From assembly GCF_041379945.2 (NCBI RefSeq), contig NZ_JBFTXJ020000003.1:186001-250000 (forward strand): 64,000 bases of DNA. Direction: 5' to 3'. Under the pieces are notes generated by a model. It saw only the letters and a list, made by a program, of their open reading frames with translations, searched no databases and had not been told where the DNA came from. The DNA comes from Aneurinibacillus sp. REN35. Its GTDB lineage: Bacteria > Bacillota > Bacilli > Aneurinibacillales > Aneurinibacillaceae. Positions 44,208 to 54,129 of this stretch are shown here, in pieces (the first letter of the stretch is position 1; each line of letters begins with the position of its first letter). A program made the position numbers and the translations under genes.

Positions 44208-44684
44208 TTGCGTAAATTAGATACATTGGATTTTCAGATTCTTCATATTCTTCAAGAGGATGCCCGGAAATCATATACAGAAATGGGACACATACTTGGA
44301 GTAAGTGAAGGAACCATCCGTTCCCGCATTAATCGGATGATCGAAGACGAGATTTTTCAATTTATCGTACATACTGATCCTATAAAAGTAGGATTGCATG
44401 TACAGGCAATCATCAGCATGTCTACGAAGCTTGGATATCAGGAAAGAGCGGCTGAACAATTGGGTAAGCTGCGGGCGGTGCGTTTTATTGGTGCATTTTC
44501 CGGGCGCAATGATTTAATCATTCAAGCATATTTCCGCTCGAATGAAGATTTAACCGCATTTGTGAATGAAGATTTGGCCAATATCGAGGGGATCGCTTCT
44601 GCCGAAGTATCCATCGAATTGAAGCAGTACAAGGATTCATTCTCCTATGTGGTTTACGATGGAGTAGAGGACAGCGCCGGCTGA
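44208..44684 (+). CDS. Lrp/AsnC-family regulator
   Basis: 158 residues from TTG 44208 (GGGGGG upstream). The N-terminal winged HTH has LDFQILHILQEDARKSYTEM and LGVSEGTIRSRINRM. The C-terminal RAM domain (about 70-150) has IGAFSGRNDLIIQAYFRSNE. Such proteins sense amino acids. It precedes the oligopeptide transporter by 58 bases in the same direction, so it probably controls both itself and opp; a pair of 13-bp repeats lies upstream. Confidence 0.9.
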   Translation: MRKLDTLDFQILHILQEDARKSYTEMGHILGVSEGTIRSRINRMIEDEIFQFIVHTDPIKVGLHVQAIISMSTKLGYQERAAEQLGKLRAVRFIGAFSGRNDLIIQAYFRSNEDLTAFVNEDLANIEGIASAEVSIELKQYKDSFSYVVYDGVEDSAG

Positions 44685-44742
44685 TGAGCAGGTGACTATA
44701 CGTCCTACTCATACACATTTACGATTAAGGAGGTCAATTGCT

Positions 44743-46416
44743 GTGAAAAAAGGGTTCTCAATTATCTTGAGCCTCGTCCTGTTGCTTACATTAGCGCTTA
44801 CAGGCTGTGGCGGCGGAGAGAAGAAAGAAGAAGCAGGCGGTGAAAAAGCCGCTGGAGGCAGTGCAGAAGGTCAAGTGCTGCGTGTGAATAACTCGTCTGA
44901 GCCAGGTTCTCTTCATCCGGCAAAGTCACAAGGTACACATGAGTCATGGCCGCTGCGTCATTTGTTTGTCGGTCTGACAATGAAAGAGCCAGATGGAAAA
45001 ATTGCGCCGGCAATGGCAAAAGAATGGAAAGTAAGCGAAGATCAAAAAACATATACATTTACACTTCGTGATGGTCTGAAATGGTCCAATGGTGATCCGT
45101 TAACTGCACAGGACTTTGAATTCGCTTGGAAGCATGCACTGAATCCAGCTACTGCTTCTGATTACGGCTATCAGTTGTACTATATCCAAGGTGCAGAAGA
45201 GTACAACACGTCAAAAGAAAAAGATGCAGCAAAATTAAAAGCGCTTGAAGATAAAGTTGCTGTAAAGGCAAAAGATGAAAAAACATTAGAAGTAAAGCTG
45301 ATCAATCCAACGGCATACTTCCCTGAACTCGTATCATTCTACACATATTTCCCTGTAAGCAAGAAAGCACAGGAGCAAAACAAAGATTGGGCAAATGATC
45401 CGAAATCGTTCGTATCAAACGGGCCGTTCAAGCTGACGGAATGGAAGCATAAAGAAAGCTTGAAAATGGTGAAAAACGAGAACTACTTTGAGAAAGACCG
45501 CATTAAGCTTGCCGGTATCGACTGGGCAATGGTAGAAGATGAAAACACAGCATGGCAAATGTACCGTTCCGGTCAGTTGGATCTTTCTTATCCGCTGCCA
45601 GGTGACGTAGTAGGCCAGCTGAAGAGCCAAAATGCTCCGGATTTCAAAATCGTTCCGGAATATGCAACCTATTTCTATCGCTTTAATACCACGAAGAAGC
45701 CTTTTACAAACGTAAAAGTGCGTAAAGCGTTGTCGATGGCGATCGATCGTAAGACAATCACTGAAAATATCGCACAAGGCGGACAGAAGCCTGCATTCGC
45801 TCTTGTTGCTGAAGGTTCTAAAGATGCAAACGGTGAAGACTTCCGTAAAGTAGGCGGAGATTACTTCAAAGAGGATTTAGCTGAAGCGAAAAAACTTCTT
45901 GCTGAAGGTCTGAAAGAAGAAGGCATGGACAAAATGCCGAAATTCAACATCATGTATAACAACCTTGATCTTCATAAGCGTATTGCCGAAGCCATTCAAG
46001 AAATGTGGCGCAATAACTTAGGCATTGATGTAGGGCTTGAAAACGTAGAGTTCCAGGTGAAAATCGACCGTGAGCACAAGCTTGATTTTGCAGTGTCTCG
46101 CGCAGGATGGATTGCAGACTTTATTGATCCGATGACATTCGTTGACATGTTCACAAGCGTAAGTCAGCAAAATGACACAGGCTGGAAGAACAAAGAATAC
46201 GATGCGGCAATTAAGACAGCTAAGGAATCCAGCGATCCGAAAGTACGCATGGAAGCGATGCATAAAGCTGAAGATATTTTCATGAAGGAAATGCCGATTA
46301 TGCCGATTTACTTCTACACGAAGCCATACACAGTGAAAGAAAATATCACAGGCGTATTTACTCCAGCGGATGAATATCCGGTTCTGAGATACGCAGAAAT
46401 CGGTGGAAAGAAGTAG
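44743..46416 (+). CDS. oppA: Oligopeptide ABC transporter, substrate-binding lipoprotein
   Basis: 557 residues from GTG 44743 (TAAGGAGG upstream); the frame is open further upstream without a site. Signal peptide with lipobox LALTGC (Cys22). SBP family 5: LRVNNSSEPGSLHPAKSQGT, WSNGDPLTAQDFEFAWKHAL and KVRKALSMAIDRKTI. Anchored outside the membrane, it binds peptides and delivers them to OppBC. A Gly/Glu/Lys-rich spacer follows the lipid anchor. Confidence 0.95.
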   Translation: MKKGFSIILSLVLLLTLALTGCGGGEKKEEAGGEKAAGGSAEGQVLRVNNSSEPGSLHPAKSQGTHESWPLRHLFVGLTMKEPDGKIAPAMAKEWKVSEDQKTYTFTLRDGLKWSNGDPLTAQDFEFAWKHALNPATASDYGYQLYYIQGAEEYNTSKEKDAAKLKALEDKVAVKAKDEKTLEVKLINPTAYFPELVSFYTYFPVSKKAQEQNKDWANDPKSFVSNGPFKLTEWKHKESLKMVKNENYFEKDRIKLAGIDWAMVEDENTAWQMYRSGQLDLSYPLPGDVVGQLKSQNAPDFKIVPEYATYFYRFNTTKKPFTNVKVRKALSMAIDRKTITENIAQGGQKPAFALVAEGSKDANGEDFRKVGGDYFKEDLAEAKKLLAEGLKEEGMDKMPKFNIMYNNLDLHKRIAEAIQEMWRNNLGIDVGLENVEFQVKIDREHKLDFAVSRAGWIADFIDPMTFVDMFTSVSQQNDTGWKNKEYDAAIKTAKESSDPKVRMEAMHKAEDIFMKEMPIMPIYFYTKPYTVKENITGVFTPADEYPVLRYAEIGGKK

Positions 46417-46491
46417 CGCATGAAATCAGGGGAATGCTCGGATTTTCGGGCGTTCCCCGTTTTTAAGTAAAAATAGAATGGAGGGTATACG

Positions 46492-47421
46492 TTGTTACGG
46501 TATACTTTACAGCGCCTGGGCTGGGCCCTCTTAACATTGTGGGTGGTTGTGACCCTTACCTTTTTCTTGATGCATATGATCCCTGGTAATCCATTCGCTA
46601 AGGAAGGCAACATGCCGCCTGGCGTATTTGAGAATTTAATGAATTACTACCATTTGAATGAACCGCTGTATGTGCAGTATGGGCTGTATTTGAAGCAGCT
46701 GCTTTCTTTAGATTTCGGACCGTCTCTGAAGTCGAGTACGATTACAGTAAATGATTACATTGTTGAAGGTTTTCCTGTTTCCCTTCACCTTGGGGTACAG
46801 GCTCTCATTATCGGCGTTACGTTCGGCATCATTCTCGGTGTGATTGCCGCACTGTATCACAATCGTTTTCCTGACTATATTTCTATGATTGTAGCGATCA
46901 TCGGTATTTCGGTACCGAACTTTATTCTTGCGACAGTTTTTATCAACTATGCAGCTGTTGAATGGAATCTGCTTCCCGCAGCCACATGGGGAACTTGGAA
47001 GCATACGATTTTGCCTTCGCTCGCATTGGCGGCGATGCCGATGGCGTTCATTGCTCGTCTGATGCGTTCTAGCATGCTGGAGGTGCTGGGACAGGATTAT
47101 ATTAAAACCGCTAAAGCAAAAGGTCTTGCACGTAATGTCGTTATCATTAAGCATACGCTGCGCAACGCGATTCTTCCGGTTGTCACCGTGCTGGGGATCA
47201 TTACGGCAAACCTTGTTACAGGAAGTTTTGTTATCGAACATATCTTTGGAATTCCGGGAATGGGCGAGATGTTCGTAAAGGGTATCTTTAACCGCGATTA
47301 TCCGGTGATTCTCGGTTCCACAGTTTTTTATAGCGCGATTCTTATCTTTCTTATTTTCCTCGTGGACATCATGTACACATGGATCGATCCGCGCATCAAT
47401 GTTACAGGGGGGAGTAAGTAA
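46492..47421 (+). CDS. oppB: Oligopeptide ABC transporter permease OppB
   Basis: 309 residues from TTG 46492 with GGAGGG upstream. About six transmembrane helices. The coupling motif (EAA loop) is DYIKTAKAKGLARNVVIIKH. TFFLMHMIPGNPF near the start is typical of OppB/DppB. The stop overlaps the oppC start (TAATG), so the two permeases are translated together. Confidence 0.95.
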   Translation: MLRYTLQRLGWALLTLWVVVTLTFFLMHMIPGNPFAKEGNMPPGVFENLMNYYHLNEPLYVQYGLYLKQLLSLDFGPSLKSSTITVNDYIVEGFPVSLHLGVQALIIGVTFGIILGVIAALYHNRFPDYISMIVAIIGISVPNFILATVFINYAAVEWNLLPAATWGTWKHTILPSLALAAMPMAFIARLMRSSMLEVLGQDYIKTAKAKGLARNVVIIKHTLRNAILPVVTVLGIITANLVTGSFVIEHIFGIPGMGEMFVKGIFNRDYPVILGSTVFYSAILIFLIFLVDIMYTWIDPRINVTGGSK

Positions 47422-48350
47422 TGCAGCCTGATACAAGACTGAACGCTGAAATGTTCCAGCCTGTAACAGATAATTTTAAAGATGCAGAGTCCATTGGTCG
47501 CCCGAGCGTTTCGTACTGGGCGGATGTGTGGCGCCGCCTGAAGCTCAATAAGCTGGCGATGGTGGGTCTGTTTGTGATCATTGCACTGATTATAATGGCT
47601 ATTATCGGCCCTATGATCAGCGGCTATACGTATTATAAGCAGGATTTTACAGCGAAAAATTTGCAGCCAAGTGCAGAGCACTGGTTCGGCACCGATTCCT
47701 CCGGCCGGGATATTTTTACCCGCATCTGGTATGGAGCGCGTATTTCTTTATTTATCGGTGTGATGGCAGCCTTTATCGACTTCGTGCTCGGGGTTATTTA
47801 TGGCGGTATTTCCGGCCTGAAAGGCGGCCGTGTAGACAATATCATGATGCGTATTGCTGAAGTGCTGTACGGCATTCCGTATCTGCTAATGGTTATTTTG
47901 CTGATGGTTGTTATGGGACCAGGACTATGGACGATCATCATCGCGATGACGATCACAGGGTGGATTCCGATGGCCCGCCTGGTGCGCGGACAGGTCCTTC
48001 AGCTGAAAGAACAGGAATATGTACAGGCGGCCACCGTGCTCGGCGCTGACACGAAATGGATTTTGGTGAAGCATTTGATTCCAAACACGATGGGTCCAAT
48101 TCTAGTAAACGTAACGCTTACGGTGCCAACCGCAATCTTTGCCGAAGCGACATTAAGCTTCCTTGGACTTGGGATTCCGGCACCGCGGGCAAGTTGGGGA
48201 ACGATGGCCAATGACGCGCTTGTTAGTCTGTTGATCGGGAACGTGTACCAATTGTTCATTCCGGGCTTTTTCATCTCGCTCACGATGTTCGCCTTCAATG
48301 TATTAGGTGACGGCATGCGTGATGCACTCGACCCGAGGATGCGCAAATAA
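47421..48350 (+). CDS. oppC: Oligopeptide ABC transporter permease OppC
   Basis: 309 residues. N-terminal OppC_N segment (RPSVSYWADVWRRLKLNKLA) and about six helices, with GTDSSGRDIFTRIWYGARIS and the EAA loop EYVQAATVLGADTKWILVKH. It pairs with OppB to form the membrane channel. ATG 47421 overlaps the oppB stop. Confidence 0.95.
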   Translation: MQPDTRLNAEMFQPVTDNFKDAESIGRPSVSYWADVWRRLKLNKLAMVGLFVIIALIIMAIIGPMISGYTYYKQDFTAKNLQPSAEHWFGTDSSGRDIFTRIWYGARISLFIGVMAAFIDFVLGVIYGGISGLKGGRVDNIMMRIAEVLYGIPYLLMVILLMVVMGPGLWTIIIAMTITGWIPMARLVRGQVLQLKEQEYVQAATVLGADTKWILVKHLIPNTMGPILVNVTLTVPTAIFAEATLSFLGLGIPAPRASWGTMANDALVSLLIGNVYQLFIPGFFISLTMFAFNVLGDGMRDALDPRMRK

Positions 48351-48375
48351 CTGAAAAGCAAAGGGTGAACAACCT

Positions 48376-49380
48376 ATGGAAAATATATTGGAAGTACGTG
48401 ATTTGCATATCTCTTTCCATACGTATGCGGGCGAAGTACAAGCCGTCCGCGGGGTGAACTTTGAAGTGAAAAAAGGCGAGACGGTAGGGATTGTCGGCGA
48501 GTCAGGCTGCGGAAAAAGTGTAACAGCCCAGTCGATTATGCAGCTTTTACCTCAACCGCCTACACAATATAAACAGGGACAGATCAGGTTTAACGGTGAG
48601 GATCTGCTTAAGAAAAATGAAAAAGAGATGCAAAAAATTCGTGGGAAAGACATCGGGATGATTTTCCAGGACCCGATGACGTCATTAAATCCAACGATGA
48701 AAATCGGACAGCAGATTACAGAGAGCTTGATGAAGCATCACGGTATGAGCGGTGGAGAAGCGCATAAGCGTTCCATCGAACTACTGACAATGGTAGGGAT
48801 TCCACAGCCGGATAAACGTGCCAATCAATATCCGCATGAATTCTCAGGCGGCATGCGTCAGCGAGCGATGATTGCGATTTCGCTTGCCTGTAGTCCGAAG
48901 CTGCTGATCGCCGACGAGCCGACGACGGCGCTTGATGTAACGATTCAGGCGCAGATTCTTGAGTTGATGAAGGCGCTGCAGGAAAAAACGGGAACCTCCA
49001 TTATTATCATCACGCATGATCTAGGCGTTGTGGCGGACATGTGTGACCGTGTCGTAGTTATGTATGCCGGAGAAGTAGCAGAGACCGGCACGGTAGATCA
49101 GATCTTCTATGAACCGCAGCATCCGTATACAAAGGGTCTGCTTAAGTCTGTGCCGCGCCTTGATATGAACAGGGATGAACCGCTTGCGCCGATTATAGGC
49201 ACGCCCCCGGATCTGCTGCATCCTCCGACAGGCTGCCCGTTCTTTGCCCGTTGCGAGTATGCAATGGAAGTATGCAGAAACCACAAGCCAGCGCTTGAAG
49301 ATATGGGTAGCAATCATCATGCAGCCTGCTGGCTGCACCATCCGCTGGCCGCAAGCCGGAAGGAGGAGTTTGCGCAATGA
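48376..49380 (+). CDS. oppD: Oligopeptide ABC transporter ATPase OppD
   Basis: 334 residues. Walker [13 protein letters not shown], signature [16 protein letters not shown], Walker [14 protein letters not shown]-loop [12 protein letters not shown]. The C-terminal oligo_HPY region carries [20 protein letters not shown], a cysteine set that can bind a [4Fe-4S] cluster in this family. Its last four bases overlap the oppF start. Confidence 0.95.
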   Translation: MENILEVRDLHISFHTYAGEVQAVRGVNFEVKKGETVGIVGESGCGKSVTAQSIMQLLPQPPTQYKQGQIRFNGEDLLKKNEKEMQKIRGKDIGMIFQDPMTSLNPTMKIGQQITESLMKHHGMSGGEAHKRSIELLTMVGIPQPDKRANQYPHEFSGGMRQRAMIAISLACSPKLLIADEPTTALDVTIQAQILELMKALQEKTGTSIIIITHDLGVVADMCDRVVVMYAGEVAETGTVDQIFYEPQHPYTKGLLKSVPRLDMNRDEPLAPIIGTPPDLLHPPTGCPFFARCEYAMEVCRNHKPALEDMGSNHHAACWLHHPLAASRKEEFAQ

Positions 49381-50405
49381 AATCAAACGTAAAAGAGATG
49401 CCGGTTCAAAAGGGCAAGACACAGGAGCCGCTTCTTGAAGTGCGCAACCTGAAGAAATATTTTCATGCCAGCGGCGGTACCGTTAAGGCCGTAAGCGACG
49501 TTACCTTTAGCATTAAGCGAGGTGAGACGCTGGGCGTAGTAGGCGAGTCAGGCTGCGGGAAGTCGACCATGGGACGCACCATCCTTCGCCTGTATGATGC
49601 AACGGAAGGTCAGGTACTATTTGAAGGCAAGGATGTGCATAAAGCAAGTTCGCGCGAACTGAAAGGCTTGCGCCGTGATATGCAGATGATCTTCCAAGAT
49701 CCATATGCTTCTCTCAATCCTCGGATGACAATTGGTGATATTATCGGAGAAGCGATTGATTTGCATAAGCTGGCAAGTGGTGCCAAGCGTAAAGAACGCA
49801 TTCAGGAGCTGCTTCGCCTTGTTGGTCTGAAGGCAGATCATATGAATCGTTTCCCGCATGAGTTCTCAGGTGGTCAGCGTCAGCGGATCGGGATTGCGCG
49901 GGCGCTTGCGGTAGAGCCGAAGTTTATCGTATGTGATGAGCCGATCTCCGCGCTTGACGTGTCGATTCAAGCACAGGTTGTAAATTTGCTTAGCGATCTG
50001 CAGGATAAGATGGGACTCACCTATTTGTTTATCGCCCATGACCTGTCGATGGTGAAACATATCAGTGATCGGGTGGCGGTGATGTATCTTGGCAAGCTTG
50101 CAGAAGTGGCGGCTAGTGAAGAGCTGTATGCAAGCCCTCTTCATCCGTACACGCAGGCACTTCTCTCAGCGATACCGATACCGGATCCGGAAGTGGAGCG
50201 AGGCCGTCAGCGCATCGTTCTAAAGGGCGATGTGCCAAGTCCGATGAACCCGCCAAGCGGCTGTCACTTCCGTACACGATGCCCGTATGCGATGGAATCA
50301 TGTGCAAAAATTGATCCGGTATGGCAGGAGGTCAAACCGGAGCATTTCGTGGCCTGCCATCTGTACAACAAAGACATTATGGGTACTGATGTACGAAAAG
50401 TATAG
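49377..50405 (+). CDS. oppF: Oligopeptide ABC transporter ATPase OppF
   Basis: 342 residues, overlapping oppD by ATGA. Walker [19 protein letters not shown], signature [16 protein letters not shown], Walker [12 protein letters not shown], and a C-terminal [20 protein letters not shown]. It forms the ATPase heterodimer with OppD. Last gene of the operon. Confidence 0.95.
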   Translation: MKSNVKEMPVQKGKTQEPLLEVRNLKKYFHASGGTVKAVSDVTFSIKRGETLGVVGESGCGKSTMGRTILRLYDATEGQVLFEGKDVHKASSRELKGLRRDMQMIFQDPYASLNPRMTIGDIIGEAIDLHKLASGAKRKERIQELLRLVGLKADHMNRFPHEFSGGQRQRIGIARALAVEPKFIVCDEPISALDVSIQAQVVNLLSDLQDKMGLTYLFIAHDLSMVKHISDRVAVMYLGKLAEVAASEELYASPLHPYTQALLSAIPIPDPEVERGRQRIVLKGDVPSPMNPPSGCHFRTRCPYAMESCAKIDPVWQEVKPEHFVACHLYNKDIMGTDVRKV

Positions 50406-50433
50406 CAGCGAGCCTGTTACAATATGCATAGTA

Positions 50434-50482
50434 AGAAAAAGGAGAGCATGTAGTAGTAGTGATACGATGTGCTCTCTTTTTA
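50434..50482. terminator. Terminator after oppF
   Basis: AAAAAGGAGAGCA and TGCTCTCTTTTT pair across a long loop; it lies between convergent oppF and the AraC-type gene. Confidence 0.7.
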
Positions 50483-51343
50483 TTTTAAAGGAATCCAGAT
50501 TTCAGAGTATAAATCAGGACTTGAAGGATCTTCATTTGAATATACCTCTAATTCAGGAGTGCCGGCATGCCCATACGAGTGGGACGGAAACCACTCGGAA
50601 AAGATCATTTTCCACACCTTTGGCATGGCGTCAGGCATTGGTCCATGAACTTCGAATACACCCCATTTAGCTGCAGGGATTTCGAGACTCAGCAATCCTT
50701 CAGGTATATCACCGACATATTCCGTAGCGATCCAATAATCGATCATCTCCTCCGCCTGCATCCCTCTTTTATCGACACATACACCAAGCACCCCGTTTAT
50801 TTTTCCGTTATTCAGCGTAAATAACAAATCATTTGTGCCGTCTGCATGGGCATCTTTCCAAAACACTGGAATTCCTTTATGGTTCTCACCATCATGCAAT
50901 GAAAATTCTCGTTTGATTCCGACAACTTGAAAGCCTTCTCGCTCTACAATTTTGTACTTCATTGGTTCCGCTCCCTTCAGGGTAATTTGGATAACCAGAC
51001 GGTTATAGGAGTTTAGTTTTCCTTTGTTTTGTCGTACTTCACGAGGGCTTACCCCATGCTGTTTACGAAACGCCTTTGAAAAAGCCTCGGGAGTTTCATA
51101 GCCGTATTTGTAGGCAAGATCAATGATTTTACAGTCCGTAGCAACCAGTTCTTGTGCTGCTAAGGTTAAACGTCTCCGACGGATGTATTCGGCAACCGAT
51201 ATATCTGTTAATATCGCAAACGTTCGCTGAAAGTGAAATACCGATGCATTGGCTTGTTTGGCTACAGCTTCTATCGTAATCGCCTCATGTAAATTCTTCT
51301 CTATATAATCGATTGCCTTTTGGATGGCTTCTACCCAGCCCAT
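50480..51343 (-). CDS. AraC-type regulator with GyrI-like effector domain
   Basis: 287 residues. The N-terminal two-HTH AraC domain (about 5-105) has ITIEAVAKQANASVFHFQRT and IIDLAYKYGYETPEAFSKAF. The C-terminal part (about 125-287) is a GyrI-like/AraC effector-binding domain: KIVEREGFQVVGIKREFSLH, ending LEVYSNEDPSSPD-LYSEIWIPL. Rob/BmrR-like effector domains bind small hydrophobic or cationic molecules. No transporter or target gene is adjacent, so the regulon is unknown. GGAGGGGAG upstream of the ATG. Confidence 0.9.
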   Translation of the reverse strand: MGWVEAIQKAIDYIEKNLHEAITIEAVAKQANASVFHFQRTFAILTDISVAEYIRRRRLTLAAQELVATDCKIIDLAYKYGYETPEAFSKAFRKQHGVSPREVRQNKGKLNSYNRLVIQITLKGAEPMKYKIVEREGFQVVGIKREFSLHDGENHKGIPVFWKDAHADGTNDLLFTLNNGKINGVLGVCVDKRGMQAEEMIDYWIATEYVGDIPEGLLSLEIPAAKWGVFEVHGPMPDAMPKVWKMIFSEWFPSHSYGHAGTPELEVYSNEDPSSPDLYSEIWIPLK

Positions 51344-51439
51344 TGTGCTCCCCTCCTTAGCTGTATAATAACAGCTCTTTTTGTATACATCCGGTCAATT
51401 TGTGCTCTGATTGAACCATAATCTGCATGGTTTATGTAT

Positions 51440-51483
51440 AAAAAAAGAGGATCGATGCTCACATAGCGGACATCGTATCCTCT
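51440..51483 (-). terminator. Terminator of the branched-chain aminotransferase gene
   Basis: Read on the minus strand, AGAGGATACGATG pairs with CATCGATCCTCT and a TTTTTTT tract follows. Confidence 0.8.
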
Positions 51484-51490
51484 GCTGCCT

Positions 51491-52561
51491 TTATTTTACG
51501 CTTACGGTCCATTTGAATGGATCATCAATTGTACCCGTTTGAATATCACAAATCGTACGATACAGCTTCATGGAGATCGGCCCGGATTCTCCGTTGTTGA
51601 TAACCATTTCTTTATCTTCCCACTTTAACTCGCCGATCGGTGAGATGACGGCTGCAGTCCCTGTACCAAATGCTTCTTCAAGCGCTCCGCTCATATAGGC
51701 ATCATAGAGCTCCTGCATGGAGATTTTTCGTTCTACAACATTCAATCCCCAATCCTTCAGCAGTTCGATGACGGAATCTCTCGTGACGCCGGGAAGGATG
51801 CTGCCGTTTAGAGCAGGGGTCCAGATTTCTCCGTTTACTTTAAAGAAGACGTTCATGCTTCCCACTTCTTCTATGTACGCTTTTTCGACACCGTCAAGCC
51901 AGAGAACCTGCGCACAGCCCTTCTTCTGTGCTTCTTCCTGTGCTCGGAAGCTTGCCGCATAATTGCCGGACGTTTTCGTATGGCCGGTTCCGCCGTTGAC
52001 GGCACGAACATATTTATTCTCTACATAAATTTTGACCGGATTGATACCTTCCGCATAATAGGCGCCAACCGGTGAGAGAATCACCATAAATGTATATTTG
52101 CGAGCCGGACGAACCCCTAAGAATGCCTCGGTAGCAATAATGAACGGACGGATGTATAAGGAAGTTCCTTCTTCCGTTGGCACCCAATCTTGATCTACAC
52201 TCACTAATTTTTTAATTGCCTCAACACAGAAATCCTCATCGATTGGTGGGATGCTTAAGCGCTCGTTAGACAGATTAAGACGCTCCATATTTTTCTCTGG
52301 CCGGAACAATAGAATCTCTTCATCCTTGGTTCGGTAGGCCTTCATTCCTTCGAATACCGCTTGTCCATAATGAAAGACGACGGCAGCAGGATCAAGCGTA
52401 ATCGGAGCATACGGGACAATGCGTGGATTATGCCATTCTTGCTCAGATGTGTAGTCCATCATAAACATGTGGTCGGTAAAGCATGTGCCAAACGACAGCT
52501 CGCTTGCTTTTGGTTTGGTCTTTTTATTATCGGTTAAGATAACTTCAATGTGTTGATTCAT
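51491..52561 (-). CDS. ilvE: Branched-chain amino acid aminotransferase
   Basis: 356 residues from ATG 52561; the GTG directly before it (52564) is an equally possible start, with AGGAGG upstream. PLP fold type IV: YGQAVFEGMKAYRTKDEEIL, FRPEKNMERLNLSNERL, the PLP lysine in GGTGHTKTSGNYAASF, and EEAFGTGTAAVISPIG. It transfers amino groups between Leu/Ile/Val and 2-oxoglutarate, linking biosynthesis to the bkd pathway. It is a single gene divergent from dacF. Confidence 0.95.
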   Translation of the reverse strand: MNQHIEVILTDNKKTKPKASELSFGTCFTDHMFMMDYTSEQEWHNPRIVPYAPITLDPAAVVFHYGQAVFEGMKAYRTKDEEILLFRPEKNMERLNLSNERLSIPPIDEDFCVEAIKKLVSVDQDWVPTEEGTSLYIRPFIIATEAFLGVRPARKYTFMVILSPVGAYYAEGINPVKIYVENKYVRAVNGGTGHTKTSGNYAASFRAQEEAQKKGCAQVLWLDGVEKAYIEEVGSMNVFFKVNGEIWTPALNGSILPGVTRDSVIELLKDWGLNVVERKISMQELYDAYMSGALEEAFGTGTAAVISPIGELKWEDKEMVINNGESGPISMKLYRTICDIQTGTIDDPFKWTVSVK

Positions 52562-52722
52562 CACTGTCTCGTCTCCTCCTAAAGTATGTGTGTAAGAAAT
52601 GGCTGTCTTTTTGCAACCAATAAAAAATTTAAAATGTTATAACTAAACTTTACACAACTCCTTACATAAAGTAAATATTTTGCGTGGGATGCATGTATTT
52701 CTGATTTTGAAGTAGAAGGCAG

Positions 52723-52753
52723 GTATATAATTCCAGGTAGCGTGGCGACAATA
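52723..52753 (+). promoter_or_regulatory. Sigma-F-type promoter of dacF
   Basis: GTATA (52723-52727), a 16-base spacer and GGCGACAATA (52744-52753) fit the sigma-F consensus GYATA and GGnnAnAnTR, 31 bases before the dacF start. dacF is a sigma-F gene in Bacillus. The rest of 52565-52783 is AT-rich and holds nothing else I recognise. Confidence 0.65.
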
Positions 52754-52783
52754 GGTACTATCTTGATTGGAGGGGACTTGTGA

Positions 52784-53983
52784 ATGAAGAAGTTGCCTAT
52801 TGTACTGCTATGTATAATGCTAATGATACCGTCGGTTGGCGGAGCTGTCTTTGCCGAGGAAAAAGCAAAATCGGCTGCAGAACAGAAACAGGGACAGTCG
52901 GCGGATGCCGACCTTGCACCGAATGCTCTATCCGCTGTCCTGATTGATCGGGACACCGGTGCGATTTTATATGAGAAAAACGGACACAAAGCATTGCCGC
53001 CTGCAAGTATTACAAAGGTTATGACGATGCTCCTTATTATGGAGGCGCTTGACCGGGGTGAGATTAAACTTACGGATAAAGTAAGAACAAGTGAATATGC
53101 AGCTTCTATGGGGGGCTCGCAGATTTTTCTTGAGCCGGGTGAAGAGATGAGCGTAGAGGATATGCTTAAAGGCATTGCACTTGCATCTGGTAATGATGCG
53201 TCCGTCGCGATGGCAGAGCACCTCGCTGGCACAGAGAAGGCGTTTGTCGAAAAAATGAATGCGCGGGCAAAGCAGTTGGGGATGGATGATACAACATTCA
53301 TGAATGCGAACGGACTTCCTGTGTCTAATCATGTATCTTCCGCTCACGATATTGCGCTGATGTCGCGCGAGCTATTAAAGCATGAGAAAATTACAAAATA
53401 CACTGGCTTGTACCAGGATTATTTGCGCAAGGATTCGAAAAAACCATTTTGGCTTGTAAACACAAACCGACTTGTCCGCTTTTATTCCGGGGCAGATGGT
53501 CTGAAAACCGGATATACATCTGAAGCGAAGTATTGTCTTACTGCAACGGCTAAGCGCGGCAATATGCGTGTGGTTGCCGTCGTAATGGGAGCGCCGGATT
53601 CAAAGGTCCGCAATCAGGAAGTTGCTTCTATGATGGACTATGCATTCAATCAATATGACAGTCAGCCGTTATACAAAGAAAATCAAATTGTAAAAAACGT
53701 ATCGGTGGAAAAAGGTGCGCAAGAGACAGTAAACATTGTAGTACCCTATCGCTTCAGCATGCTGGTGAAGAAGGGGGAAAAAGCGGACCAATATGAGAAA
53801 GTGATTAATCTAAAAACTGAATTACGAGCTCCTGTCAAAAAAGGCGTGAAGATCGGTGAAGTTCTTATTAAAAAGGACGGGAAAACGGTGAGTACAGTAG
53901 ACCTTGTGGCAGCCGATAATGTTGCTCGGGCAAGCTGGTGGGAGCTGTTTAAGCGGACAGCGCGCGAAATGTTCGGGGGATAA
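52784..53983 (+). CDS. dacF: D-alanyl-D-alanine carboxypeptidase DacF
   Basis: 399 residues with a signal peptide (about 1-24, ending VFA). Penicillin-binding motifs: SITK (Ser75, Lys78), SGND (about 136), KTG in GADGLKTGYTSEA. A PBP5-like C-terminal beta domain (about 290-370) and an amphipathic end helix (WWELFKRTAREMF) for membrane attachment follow. It trims the terminal D-Ala of peptidoglycan pentapeptides, here probably in the forespore. It lies just before spoIIAA, as in Bacillus. Confidence 0.95.
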   Translation: MKKLPIVLLCIMLMIPSVGGAVFAEEKAKSAAEQKQGQSADADLAPNALSAVLIDRDTGAILYEKNGHKALPPASITKVMTMLLIMEALDRGEIKLTDKVRTSEYAASMGGSQIFLEPGEEMSVEDMLKGIALASGNDASVAMAEHLAGTEKAFVEKMNARAKQLGMDDTTFMNANGLPVSNHVSSAHDIALMSRELLKHEKITKYTGLYQDYLRKDSKKPFWLVNTNRLVRFYSGADGLKTGYTSEAKYCLTATAKRGNMRVVAVVMGAPDSKVRNQEVASMMDYAFNQYDSQPLYKENQIVKNVSVEKGAQETVNIVVPYRFSMLVKKGEKADQYEKVINLKTELRAPVKKGVKIGEVLIKKDGKTVSTVDLVAADNVARASWWELFKRTAREMFGG

Positions 53984-54007
53984 CCTTGATAGAAAGTAGG
54001 CAGAAGA

Positions 54008-54050
54008 AATCGGGAAAAGAAGAATCATGCCGTATTTTCCCGGTTTTTTT
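54008..54050 (+). terminator. Terminator between dacF and spoIIAA
   Basis: CGGGAAAA and TTTTCCCG pair, with TTTTTTT following. The spoIIA genes then have their own promoter. Confidence 0.75.
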
Positions 54051-54068
54051 CTAGTTTTGTCGGGGGGC

Positions 54069-54095
54069 AGGAATCGTCTTAGGGCTTGTAGAATC
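54069..54095 (+). promoter_or_regulatory. Sigma-H-type promoter of the spoIIA operon
   Basis: AGGAATC (54069-54075), about a 15-base gap and GAATC (54091-54095) match the sigma-H pattern AGGAwwT and GAAT, 35 bases before spoIIAA. The spoIIA operon of Bacillus is sigma-H dependent. No Spo0A boxes (TGTCGAA) were noticed in the short gap. Confidence 0.6.
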
Positions 54096-54129
54096 TTCCT
54101 CGTATCACAAAGAGAAGGAGTGGCCCAGC

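Noticed and set aside
46485-46505. GGTATAC occurs twice at the oppB start and could look like the operator near the left edge.
   Set aside because: Only the six-base core is shared. It overlaps the ribosome site and coding sequence, and the TTGTATACC 9-mer is absent.
46708-47436. Long minus-strand open frame of 242 codons opposite oppB.
   Set aside because: It is Arg/Asn/His-rich with no family resemblance and lies fully inside the clear oppB gene; a shadow frame.
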